DNA of 64,000 bases, from assembly GCA_013407085.1 (NCBI GenBank), contig JACCGJ010002998.1, positions 124,001-188,000 of the forward strand, in the 5' to 3' direction. Below, piece by piece: positions 54,464 through 64,000 of the stretch. This DNA comes from Atriophallophorus winterbourni. Its lineage: Eukaryota > Platyhelminthes > Trematoda > Plagiorchiida > Microphallidae. The first letter of the stretch is position 1; every line of letters starts with the position of its first letter. Both the position numbers and the translations under genes were made by a program. The notes beneath the pieces were generated by a model. That model was not told the DNA's origin and searched no databases. It was given only the letters and a program-made list of their open reading frames with translations.

Positions 54464-55735
54464 GAAGAAGAAGAAGAAGAAGAGAATGACTTTATTCGTG
54501 TACACGAATTTTCAGCAATACATTAATTTCTCCACAAAATACAAATATGATAAAATGTATAAAGTGCAGCACAATGAAATGATACTTTAGATAATAAAGT
54601 GTCAGGTTACCATAGGCTAGACAAATGTGAGATGAATTAGAAAAATAAAAAAATTGGAGAATAACTGGAATATCTCAACGTCGTTTAAAAAATTGTCAAC
54701 CGCTTATTTAACTTCATAACAGCTTTCGACTGATCAACCATGTATCGAGCCAAGTATGGAACAAAAGAGTGTCTAAATTTGTTAGTTCTCGAATATGGAA
54801 TAACCTAGTTACTTCGGGTGGAGGAAAAAGATTCACAACAAACAAGGCTCTTGTTCAGTGGATGTGAACAATCAGAAGAAATAGTTGCGATGAACCTTGC
54901 CGAGATAATGAGGAAATATGGGAGCTAGTTCGCATATAATCGTTCGTTTTCGATTTGAATACAGCTATCCTAGTGTATTTTTCCGAATTGACAGTTGTGG
55001 AATTCCAAACAAAACACGCACGCACTGGCTAAAAGTACCTGCGGTAATTTCGTTTACAGTTTGGGATATCCGAATTGCAACTGTAAACTCTGGTGTTGCT
55101 AAAAGTGAAAAGAATGATAAAATCACCTCGCATTCTTCTTTGTAAAAGAGTGCTCACTTTCGATTGTCTTAGGCACTCAAAGTATGTCATATAATGGAAG
55201 GCGTCGAAAAGCTCAGACTTTCAGTGATATATGCGGGCTAGAAGCAAAATATCTTTCTAGAGCCATGGTGTCCAGATGAACTAGGTTTACCTGTGTGTTC
55301 ATCATTAGGAGAGAATACCCCAAGGAAAACATCCTAAGATCTACCATGACATGCCCAGCAGAGGAGATATATTTTTGTAAAAAGCTTCACATTGTAGGAT
55401 ATTTTAAAAACTACCACAAATCCAGACACCTAGGTTCGTTCCTTCGAATGTGTCGACGATACTTTGTTGTCCGAGTTTGTACGTGTGAGAAAATCTGGGA
55501 TCGCAGCCAATTTGTATGACTTTTGCACATTTATTGGTGGCAGTTTGCTTTTGGACGAGCAGTCGTGAAATGCATTCATATTGTTTTGCGCCAAAAACTT
55601 CGATGCTGCTCATTTGCCTCCATATTTTTAAGTCATCAGCGAACGGAAGCATCTTGTTGTCATTCGGAGCTAGTAAATGATTCGTGTAAAACGATTAAAT
55701 TGGATTGGCCTTATTTACAGTTCAACATGAATTGA
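54464..55735 (-). mobile_element. CR1 copy j in the kringle-gene intron
   Basis: Minus strand: MLPFADDLKIW (FADD at 55632-55643), SHTYKLGQQSIVDTFEG, NLGVWICGS, then degenerate C-terminal sequence. The 3' end has AATAAAGTCATTCTCTTCTT with a (TTC)n tail at about 54465-54484. Antisense to the host gene, intronic. Confidence 0.75.
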
Positions 55736-56534
55736 GACTAGTACACTGATTGGAATTGCAACAAGAATTCCTGTGTTTATTCATCAACACTGTACAACGC
55801 ACTTCGAACTGTCTTCACAAACCAGTAAACGAAATTGCAAAATACTTAGGGCCGATGATTTTCCCTGGTCTCGTTGTCACGAACAGTTTGAATATTTTTT
55901 GACAATTTTTGCATGCATTGGCACCTAGGTTATGTTTAAGTATAAGGATTTAACTCATCCCTCAAAACGTGCAATCACAGAAGGCTTCACACTAAGAAAC
56001 TCTTGTAAAATGTTCATTTGTTGTTGATTTTAACGCTGGCTACGACATGCAATCTAAGCACCGTGCATATTCCACAGTTCAATTGAAATTGGCGGTATGC
56101 AAAGTTATAATGTATAAGGTTTGAAATACCAACAATAAGTCTACCAACTAAAATTCAAGATCTGACTATGTCCGGAATAATTAGCGCAAAACATGTTTTC
56201 TTTGCCTTCGGTTTGCAGAACTCATACGAAATTTTTCATCGGTACCAGACTTACATAAGTCTTCACACAACGTACATAGTTCCAGAAGGTTACATTTTCT
56301 TCTAGTCAATTGTTTGTCCCAATCTTAAACTGACATTTGATATTCCACGTTCTCACCGGAAATGCCGTCGGTTCTTCTATTGGGTACGCGTTTGTTTCTT
56401 ATGGGACGCCCTACCGTCAGTTGTTGTACAATCATCTAGCGAAGGAATATTCAGGAACAAATTGATTATATTTATGCATAGTAATTCCACCCTACATCCC
56501 GTTTATATAACATGATCTTAATCCAAAACGAATT
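55736..56534. other. Intronic DNA, nothing recognised
   Basis: AT-rich sequence inside the kringle intron between two LINE fragments. Confidence 0.5.
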
Positions 56535-56564
56535 CTGAAAAACGTACCACAGAAAAACTGTGTA

Positions 56565-57470
56565 GTGGTATTGGGTGATTTCAATGCCAGAGTTGGTGCA
56601 GATTACGAGTCTTGGCAAAACTGTCTCGGAAGGTTCGGCGTAGGTAAAACCAATGAAAATGGGCAACGCCTTTTAGAATTGTGCACACAGTTCAATCTTT
56701 GTGTCAGTAACACTTTCTTTCAAACAAAACCACAGCATAAAGTCTCTTGGAAGCATCCTCGCTCTAAGCATTGGCATCAGCTTGATCTTATTCTTGTTAA
56801 GCGTACTAATATAGGAAGCGTGCTCCTCACCAGATCATATCAAAGCGCAGACTGCGACACTGATCATTCACTGGTCTGTGCAAAACTGAAGCTCCCCCAC
56901 ACGAGATTTCACCGCACCAAATTGTCTGCTAAGCCTAGGATAGACGTCACTCGCATGTGCGAACCTAATCTAACTGCGAGATTCGCAAAAGCCTTCACGG
57001 ACGAGTTCAACAAAACAACCCCACTTGAATGTGCTTCAGAAAACTGGGAATTGATAAAAAGCTGCATATGCGGAGTCGCACTTTCCACTTTCGGTCCGAA
57101 GAAAGCTCGAACGAGCGACTGGTTCGAAGCAAACGCTTCTGAGATGACTGCTGTGCTGGATGAGAAGCGCTCAGCATTCTTGAGGTTCAAAGGTATGCCA
57201 ACAGATGAAAACTTACGTCTTCTAAGAGCAGCTAGAAATGAGGTCCAACAGACTGCAAGGCGTTGTGCAAACGACTATTGGACTGAAGTTAGCCTCAATA
57301 TCCAAAAAGCTGCGGATACCGGCAATTTTCACGGTATGTATGATGGGATCAAAAGAGCCATTGCTCCAGACAAACTTAAAACGGCTACCATCAAGTCTGT
57401 ATCTGGTAACCCGATTATCGACAAAACTCAGCAGATGGAAAGATGGGTGGCGCACTTCTCTCTGCTTTAA
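56565..57470 (+). pseudogene. LINE-B copy 2 endonuclease C-terminal half and linker
   Basis: 301 open codons: LGDFNARVGADYESWQNCLG, FGVGKTNENGQRLLELCTQF, HKVSWKHPRSKHWHQLDLIL and SYQSADCDTDHSLVCAKLKL (catalytic D-H), then a linker with STFGPKKARTSDWFEANASE and KTQQMERWVAHFS. The N-terminal nuclease blocks are missing. It stops at a frameshift before RT. Confidence 0.9.
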
Positions 57471-58350
57471 AAGACAGTATGGTTTTACCGCAAGTTCTTG
57501 AAAATTTTGAGCGGTTGTCAACCATTGGACATCTAGATACTCACACTACTCTTGATGATCTTAATAGGGCAATCGACTCGTTAGCGAATGGGAAGGCCTC
57601 TGGTGACCACAAAACTCCACCTGAGCTCATCAAATGCTGTAGAACAGCATTATTACAGCGTTTTCACCATTTGACTTCTAGTGCTGGCAGTAGGAGTGTG
57701 TCCCACAAAAGATGCGTGACACGAAGTTCATCACGCTATTTGAGAAAAAGTGTGATAGAGGTGACTGCAACAATTACAGAGGAACCTCACTTATGAATAT
57801 TGTACGCAAATTAATTGTTAAAGTCTTACAGATCCGGCTACAATTTTTGGCTGTAAAGGTTTACTCTGAATCTCAATTTGTCTTTAGCAGAGTAAGATCA
57901 ACCGATGACATGATCTTCTCACTGAGGGAACTTTAGGAAAAGTGTCGGGAAAAGCGCATGCAATTATACACTGTTTTGATTGATTCACGGAGGCATTCGA
58001 CTATGTCAGGAGGTAAAGTCTTTGCAAAATTGTTGATCTGATAAGCTTCCCCCAAGGCTGATCAAACTCCTTATTTCGTTCCACTCAGGCATGGAGGGCT
58101 CAGTTGAATTTAATGGTTTTCGTTTAGAGCCTTTGAAATTCGCCGTGGCGTCAAACAATTGTGTTTTCTCGCTCCCACGCTGTGCGGCATTTTCTTGCCT
58201 CAACTTCTGAAACACGCCTTTAGTACGAGAACAGAAGGCATTCACCTACGCACGCGAAGTGATGACAAGCTTCTAAACTGAACTGGTTGAGAGCACAAAC
58301 CTTGGTATGGGATGTGATAATCCATGACCTGCTGTTTGCCGACAATGCAT
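57443..58350 (+). pseudogene. LINE-B copy 2 RT, frameshifted
   Basis: SLANGKASGDHKTPPELIKC, then GDCNNYRGTSLMNIVRKLIV, SESQFVFSRVRSTDDMIFSL, and FADN. At least three frame changes. KAFDY-type and GVKQG-type blocks are damaged. Confidence 0.8.
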
Positions 58351-58435
58351 ACATTATTTCTCACTTCCAAGAACACCTCCAGTCACTAATGGACTGTTTT
58401 TGTCGGCATGTTAAGACTTTGGTGGAACAATCAGC

Positions 58436-59132
58436 ATGAGCAAGACAAAATCTTTGACAAATGGGATTGTATCGCCTCCAATCATCACTGTTGGAAACTG
58501 TCAGCTTGTACCATCACATCAATTCACATATATTGGTTCAACCTTTATGGATAATCTCTATTTAGACACGGAGATTAATATGTGGATTGGCACAGCAACT
58601 GTTATTTTGTCCCGCTTGAACTCTCGTGTTTGGATCAACCGCAAGTTGACTATGCAGACAAAAATGATCGTATACAGCGCGTGCGTACTAAATGCTCTAA
58701 TGCACGGCAGTGAGACCTGGACCATCCACGCAAAACACGAACGGAAGCTGAATGCTTTTCATCTACGAAGCATCCATCGTATTTTAAACGACAGCGCAGC
58801 CTGCGGTGGCTTGGCCACATCTATATAATGGAAAATGTTCGTAATCCAACAGATCTATAAACGGCGAGTTGAAATCAGGAAGTCGCCCTTAAAACAGAAA
58901 GCACTTGCTTATCAATTACGTTTTCAAAATAGATGTTGAAAATCTTGACTTTGACCACACGAGTTGGAAAGAACTTGATCTTGACTGCTCCATTTGGTGG
59001 CATTGCGTAAAGCGTCGTCTGCAAGCGGAGATTAGTAGATACATCTCTTGGCGGTTGAAATCAGATCACGCAGCCGGCGTGCAACTGACGTCGATCGACC
59101 AAGTACGGCCTATCGCTGCGAGCGCTACGTGA
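58436..59132 (+). pseudogene. LINE-B copy 2 RT C-terminal domain
   Basis: SKTKSLTNGIVSPPIITVGN, HQFTYIGSTFMDNLYLDTEI, SACVLNALMHGSETWTI and FHLRSIHRILN, then a frame break inside the RRLRWLGHV block; 58905-59132 gives HTSWKELDLDCSIWWHCVKR and the terminal SDHAAGVQLTSIDQVRPIAA. Confidence 0.85.
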
Positions 59133-59507
59133 GAGATCGTTCTTCTTGAAGCAGACTGTTTAGTCATTCGAAATGCTGTGGGGCATGAAACAATCATGCG
59201 TTTGTGATGTACGTTCATTATCTTTATCGACCGAAGGAGCCAAGCAGAACAGAACAGAAACTCTAGAGTATTTGCTTTTTAGATTATTAAACCGATAAAT
59301 CAATAAAACAACTTGAATGTGTGAACTTTAATGCAAATACCGGGTAAGGCACGAAACATATTTTATTGTAGAAATTTGTTTTCAGAACTGAATAAATTTT
59401 TTGCCTTCTTTCAATTCGTTCGTCGTTTCTAAAAGCCAAATTATCCACGTTCAAAAATAATAAAATACATATCAAAACGCTTACATGAAATAATTATTTC
59501 AATTCAG

Positions 59508-59581
59508 CACAAGACGTCGAATGTTACGAAGGAAATGGAGAGAATTATCATGGTGACCAAGATCGTACGATTGATGGCACG
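59508..59581 (+). CDS. Kringle gene, exon 2 (start of kringle 2)
   Basis: Acceptor TTTCAATTCAG at 59497-59507 is followed by 74 bases that, with the G left over from exon 1, encode AQDVECYEGNGENYHGDQDR and TIDGT. ECYEGNGENYHG is the conserved start of a kringle. The phase fits exon 1 exactly (phase 1 joined to 2), and the exon ends at ACG|GTAAGC, a strong donor, in phase 0. Kringles are usually split by an intron, so the remainder of kringle 2 should lie beyond 59581. I did not find it before 64000. Confidence 0.85.
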
Positions 59582-59689
59582 GTAAGCTTATTTGCTTTCA
59601 TGAATCTTTATTCCTTTTTTAATTATATAGATATATATATATATATATATAAATTACCTTTGACAGCTCTAACCATTGTGTGTATGGAA

Positions 59690-60127
59690 TCAAGAGTAAC
59701 GATGGTTTCGGTGTGTACATCTGGGAGGATTACCATTGAAGTTCACATGAGGATTGAAAAGCAAAAGAAGTGCCTTAAGAAGCGTCCACATGATGAGAGG
59801 GCGCGTAGGACTCATTATTTGCTAAACATATTTTGGAAACTGGTAACAATGTCTACTTTAACAATTTAGATGCACTACAGCGTAGTATTAAGCCTTATAT
59901 TGAACATTTGGATGCAAAGGCAGTTGGGGTCACTAAAGATGGAACACAAGCGGTTTACGAGACAGACGTTGCTGAAATGTCCACAAAATGGTACTCAGCG
60001 CTGCGACGGACAGTTAAGGAAAAATTCCGCATAATGTTCATTTAATTTTGCAACCTAATTAGCTTTATGCACCATTTTCACACGTTCAGCCACGCAAGAA
60101 TTAGCTGTAGTGTCAATTGACCTTGAC
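59690..60127 (+). mobile_element. PLE nuclease C-terminus and 3' UTR fragment
   Basis: Plus-strand GVYI-type start, then KKRPHDERARRTHYLLN, METGNNVYFNNLDALQRSIK, PYIEHLDAKAVGVTKDG and DVAEMSTKWYSALRR. The pattern equals the PLE C-terminus at 48639-48830 and 50693-51109, but is a different subfamily. Ends in TGTCAATTGACCTTGACCGT, a block shared with the PLE UTR at 51355, and is cut by LINE-B. Confidence 0.8.
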
Positions 60128-60290
60128 CGTGATCTGCGTTCAGCAGCCAAGAGCTGTATCTGTTCCTCTCCAGCTCGCAGGCGACGCTATACACAATACC
60201 TTCAATGTGAGCAGTCAAGAGCAAGATCTTCCCAACTAGCAGTGTCAATGCCCAGAGCTTTCATATCTCTTTTGCCTAAAAACTACTATG
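60128..60290 (-). mobile_element. LINE-B C-terminal fragment
   Basis: Plus-strand view TGATCTGCGTTCAGCAGCCA, then AGCAGTCAAGAGCAAG and CAATGCCCAGAGCTTTCAT, matching 29905-30055. Only the terminal codons remain. Confidence 0.8.
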
Positions 60291-60690
60291 TTATTAAAAT
60301 TTAGTTCACATGAACAGACATATTTCGAAAATTCAAATTGATCTTCCATCGCTGTGTTCACTCAAGTTAGACACGAATATTTTTACTACATTCCTTCCAG
60401 ACTGATCAGACTTTCATTTGAAACATCCTATCCATACACTGAAACGGAAAGACTTGTGTAGTGCAGCGATGGTCTGTCCACCAAATCGACTAAACATGGG
60501 TATCATTTCCGTATTTTCAAAATTTGTGCAAAAAGAAATTGCAGCATATTAGTCGTAATAACATGCACTGGGTGCAAGACCCAATAACTTTGAATAATTT
60601 ACATATTTGCGATGGCAAAATGCAATTACCATCGGCTCTTGTATCATGTTAGTAATACGTGTTCTACTAGCACACCCAAGGCTATTTATA
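60291..60690. other. Unassigned AT-rich DNA
   Basis: Nothing recognised. Confidence 0.5.
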
Positions 60691-62670
60691 CTTCAAAGTA
60701 ATTCAAAGTAATTCAAAGTTTTAATGATCCAAAAATCAAATACATTAAAGTAACCATGGATTGAAAAATATAGGGAATGCATAAACACAGCAAAATGTCT
60801 TCATTAATACGGAAAGTCAGCAGGTATATTTAGGTGCCAGGTTGGATTTGATCAACAGATACTTGTCAAGTTCAGCCTTGAAAATGTTCAGGCTTGACAC
60901 GCAAATGATATGTGAGGGCAGAGAGTTCCATAGAAAACAAACTCGGACAGAAAAGAAAAACCTCCGACAATTTGGTATAGAGAGCGGAATAATTAACTTG
61001 TAGCCCTATGATCTGCTACCACGTGCTTGTTACCGATGAAACAGGTGTTCATGTGGGTGATCCACTGTATGCAGAATGCTGGACAGCAGGAGCAAGTCAC
61101 GCCTGAGACGACGGTACGAAAAGTCAAACAGGTTCAGAGTTGCAATCCTCTCCTCGTATGGCCTGGTATATAGTCCGGTCACCAGCTTTGTAGCGTGGTG
61201 GTATACACGTCGCAGCAAGGTGATGTCCTTTTGCAACGAAGGGGACCATGCGTGAACAGCTTACTCCACTATTGGCCGGATATAGGTGTTAATTATCCAT
61301 GGGAGTATCTGCTTTGTAAAACTACCGAAGATCCTACTGAGCAGTTCTAAGCTTTGGCAGAACATTTTTTATAGCACAGAATACTGTAGTGAAGACTTCA
61401 AGTTACTGCTAATCCACACACCGAGGTCTTTATTTTCCGTAACACATTAAAAGTTGCTGACATCCCAGAGAGTATGTGAATTCGAATGATTTACCGACCT
61501 TCAGCATTTTACATTTTTGGATGTTGAGTGGTAGGCAGTTTCGTAACGTATGAAGTGCTTCGAGATCTTTTTGTAGAATTTGGAGATATTCTATGGTACG
61601 TACGCTAATCCAGACTTTGATGCCATCCGCAAATAAAATGATTTTGCCTCACACTATTTCATGTATATCGTTCGCGTTCACCACGAAGAGTTTTGGGCCC
61701 AATACTGAGCCTTGATATACGCCATTTGTAACTTCTACTGGGCTGTATAGTGCACCATCAACTCTACCATTCAAGTAATCCTGTATCCAGGGCAATAATC
61801 TGACGCTACCCCAAGCTGCTCTAATTTCTGTAGCAGTATGCCGTGGTTAAGACGGTCAAAAGCTTTAGACATATCCAAGTAACATGCACGGATAGGGTAT
61901 CCATTATCCACGGTTCGAGTCCATTTATCAAGGGTTACGAGAAGATCGATGTGACATGAGTGTCTTGTCCAGAATTCGTGCTGTTAGATGGAAAGAATCT
62001 TATTTTGTTCCAAATGTTTGATGAGTTCGTCAGCTACAAATCGTTCTAGAACAATAGAGACCACTGACAACAATGTAACTGGTCTGAATTTAGACACATC
62101 GGATCGATTCCCGCCTTTGTATATCGCAATGATTAATCCATTTTTCCACTCAGTAGAAACCTTGCTGCAACTCAGTGACAGGCTGAAGAGATTAGAGAGT
62201 GGTGAGAACAGAGCATGGGCGCATTGTATTAGGAGGAAAGTTGTTATTTCATCAGCACCCTGGGATTTTTTGTACTTAACCTGAGTAGCCTTACCAGGAC
62301 ACTCTCGAGTTTCATAGCGATTGCCAGTATTGTGTTAATTTGTAATCTGAATGCAGGCATATCGTAGCAAATGCGCTCGTTAAAGTGGAACACTCTAGAG
62401 TAAAATTGAGCGAGTTCATTAGCGGCTTCCAGAGCAGTGGATGTAGTTCCAGTCGTAGTAAGTAAGTTCTGTCTTTCCGTCGTAACATTAAAATTATAGT
62501 CCAACGTACCGGTTACACTTGAGAAGTTTTTTATATTTAAAATATCGCATTTATTGACATTAGATTTTGAGGATTTCTGTGATCTGTCGCTGCATCGCGC
62601 ATCTAGGATAGAAACAGCATGCGAACTGATGGAAAGCTTTTCATCCTTATCCCTTTGAGACAACAATCCG
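60691..62670 (-). mobile_element. CR1 copy l, linker to 3' tail
   Basis: The 3' end has TCAAAGTAATTCAAAGTAAT (60693-60712). Minus strand from the right: AANELAQFYSRVFHFNE (62440-62380), an RT with NGVYQGSVLGPKLFVVNAND and ILFADGIKVW (FADD has become FADG), SVRTIEYLQILQKDLEALHT, then MQKDITLLRRVYHHATKLV and YRRLRRDLLLLSSILHT (61236-61030). Frameshifts and the catalytic change make it inactive. Confidence 0.88.
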
Positions 62671-64000
62671 AGGTACGGGATATGCTAATCCCATTAACAT
62701 TCATATTCCCTCCACGAGCTTCGAAAACTGATCTCGGCTGTTGAAATTAGACGATGCTGACAGCATGCACATTTTAACGGTCGGGCTAGTTCTAGCTTTG
62801 GCGGTGTATGGACCGTGACGTCGTCTATGCTTGCTAAGTGTATCCATGCTATACGTCGTCTGTACTTGCTCGCGGCTAGTCCGGGGTTAATTTCGGCTAT
62901 ACTAGCTGCTGAACGATGATACCAAAATAATACAACGGCGAAGAAAGCCGCTGTTTGGTTTGCAAAACAAGTCTAATGCAGTAACGGTAGCTTACCTGAA
63001 TTCGTTCGACATTCCAATTCGTAGTAATATGCAGACTTAATCAATCAATGCACCATAATCCAAATCATCCTTTAATGGATCATTTCATACGCAGAATCAT
63101 TTTGTACTCTTGCTTCAACAATCATAAGCCGGCGATACCCGATTCCATTGTAACCTTCAGAATAAATTATTGATTCTCTTCGTGTCTGTTTGTCTTGAAA
63201 CAAATTGCCCGGGAACGTTACCCATTCAAAGAACTGGCATGAATTTTGGGATCAAAGTAGACGACTTCAAACGAAATCTTTGTTTATCAAATATTTATTC
63301 AAAGCATAATCTAATTTCAGCTTACGAATCACCTACTTGCATTTTAATTATAACTATTCGACGTTCGTTGTAGAACAAAATGAGTTTTTAGACCATTATA
63401 TAACTTGAAGTTACTTGCTTCAATTATCTATCGAATTGAGCGTTGCTCTTATCTGGAAATGAAACATGTCAGATGAAACATTTCAAGGTCTACTGCTCAG
63501 AACTTTGTTCGTGAAATTTGTAAGTGACTTAAAACAAGAGCTAATTAATAAAGCCCAAAGTCATTTAACTTGGTGAAATTGCTTACGGGCCTACATTCAA
63601 TTTATCAACATTTTATCGACAGACAAGATATATCGTACAGTTTACAAATAGTAATCTGAGGTCGTTACTTAATCGTTATTTTATTGAAAGTTTGTGATGA
63701 AATTATTCTGAAAGCTAAAAATTCGTTTAAACGAATACATTAAATTTATTTTTCGTATTCTCAACTCGATGCATTGGTGATTATCTTGGGTTGTATTTTG
63801 ACAGATTTGGTACTTAAGAGTAGTCAAAAATGTAAAAACGAATTTTCAAAACGCAAAAGTTTCAACGAACATCCAAATTATACTCATATTGTCCACCTAT
63901 TAATGCATATTATCAGGATTCTAATTAAGATTCAAACTTTCACATTCCTACGCTGTACTTGCATGTCTTCTTGTATAGAAATCCCATAATTATCAAAATG
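62671..64000. other. No gene recognised
   Basis: AT-rich with short chance ORFs. A near-repeat of GACGTCGTCTATGCTTGCT and TACGTCGTCTGTACTTGCT at 62818-62875 is the only structure I notice. Kringle-gene exons downstream of exon 2 were looked for and not found. Confidence 0.5.

Larger units (their letters stand above)
56535..59265 (+). mobile_element. LINE-B copy 2 (RTE-like), 5'-truncated, in the kringle-gene intron
   Basis: Starts in the endonuclease (LKNVPQKN) and runs through linker, RT and C-terminus to a 3' UTR ending AAGCAGAACAGAACAGAAAC. It retains the endonuclease region that copy 1 has lost. RT is broken by frameshifts after 57470; the catalytic box reads LLFADNAYI (FADN at 58335-58346). 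A deletion lies near 58830-58910. Sense orientation relative to the host gene. Confidence 0.92.

Noticed and set aside
63170..63373. 67-codon plus-strand ORF as a further kringle exon
   Set aside because: It lacks the Cys and Trp pattern required to complete kringle 2.

Overview
The window looks like a flatworm (probably digenean fluke) nuclear chromosome. It is AT-rich eukaryotic DNA with very few host exons, one spliced kringle gene, and a dense accumulation of CR1-like and RTE-like LINEs, Penelope-like elements (PLEs) and Ty3/gypsy debris, the mix typical of large trematode genomes. The species is an inference. All calls were made by eye; repeat borders are good to about 10-30 bases unless a target-site duplication (TSD) fixes them.

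Layout. 1-3640: two degenerate minus-strand LINEs abutting each other. 3640-8000: a LINE 3' tail, a long (CTAT)n microsatellite, a hammerhead-like tandem repeat, a PLE remnant with an inverted ribozyme-bearing end, and a 268-bp tandem satellite of almost four units. 8000-10100: no gene seen. 10098-15880: a 2.89-kb tandem duplication whose units carry LINE fragments at both ends. 15900-24300: mostly unique DNA with small dispersed repeats and the only unassigned long ORFs (19535-19963 and 22936-24135, minus). 24740-44650: a 20-kb nest of retroelements, nearly all on the minus strand. Four insertions in it can be peeled off at duplicated target sites; at three of them the host element's reading frame or sequence is restored across the site (solo LTR in a CR1 endonuclease, RTE-like LINE in a CR1 reverse transcriptase, PLE in a CR1 endonuclease-RT linker), and a fourth lies in a CR1 3' UTR. 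45300-52300: CR1 and PLE 3' ends, plus an inverted-repeat element carrying hammerhead-like motifs. 53870-59581: two exons of a secreted kringle protein, separated by a 5.3-kb intron holding a CR1 fragment and a plus-strand LINE. 59582-64000: further intron or intergenic DNA with PLE, LINE and CR1 debris.

The most unusual signal is a set of hammerhead-ribozyme-like motifs in three sequence families. One is tied to PLE ends (5869, 38997, 39346, 48319, 51555), one to a roughly 200-220-bp tandem repeat and related sequence (5438, 47008, 52075), and one to an inverted-repeat element (46627, 46864) with a decayed relative at 24284. The best copies combine the CTGANGA and GAAA cores, a stem II hairpin, a short palindromic stem III and a complementary stem I. 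No retroelement copy here looks intact: the RT, protease or endonuclease genes carry frameshifts, stops, deletions or lost catalytic residues. The kringle gene is the only confident host gene.
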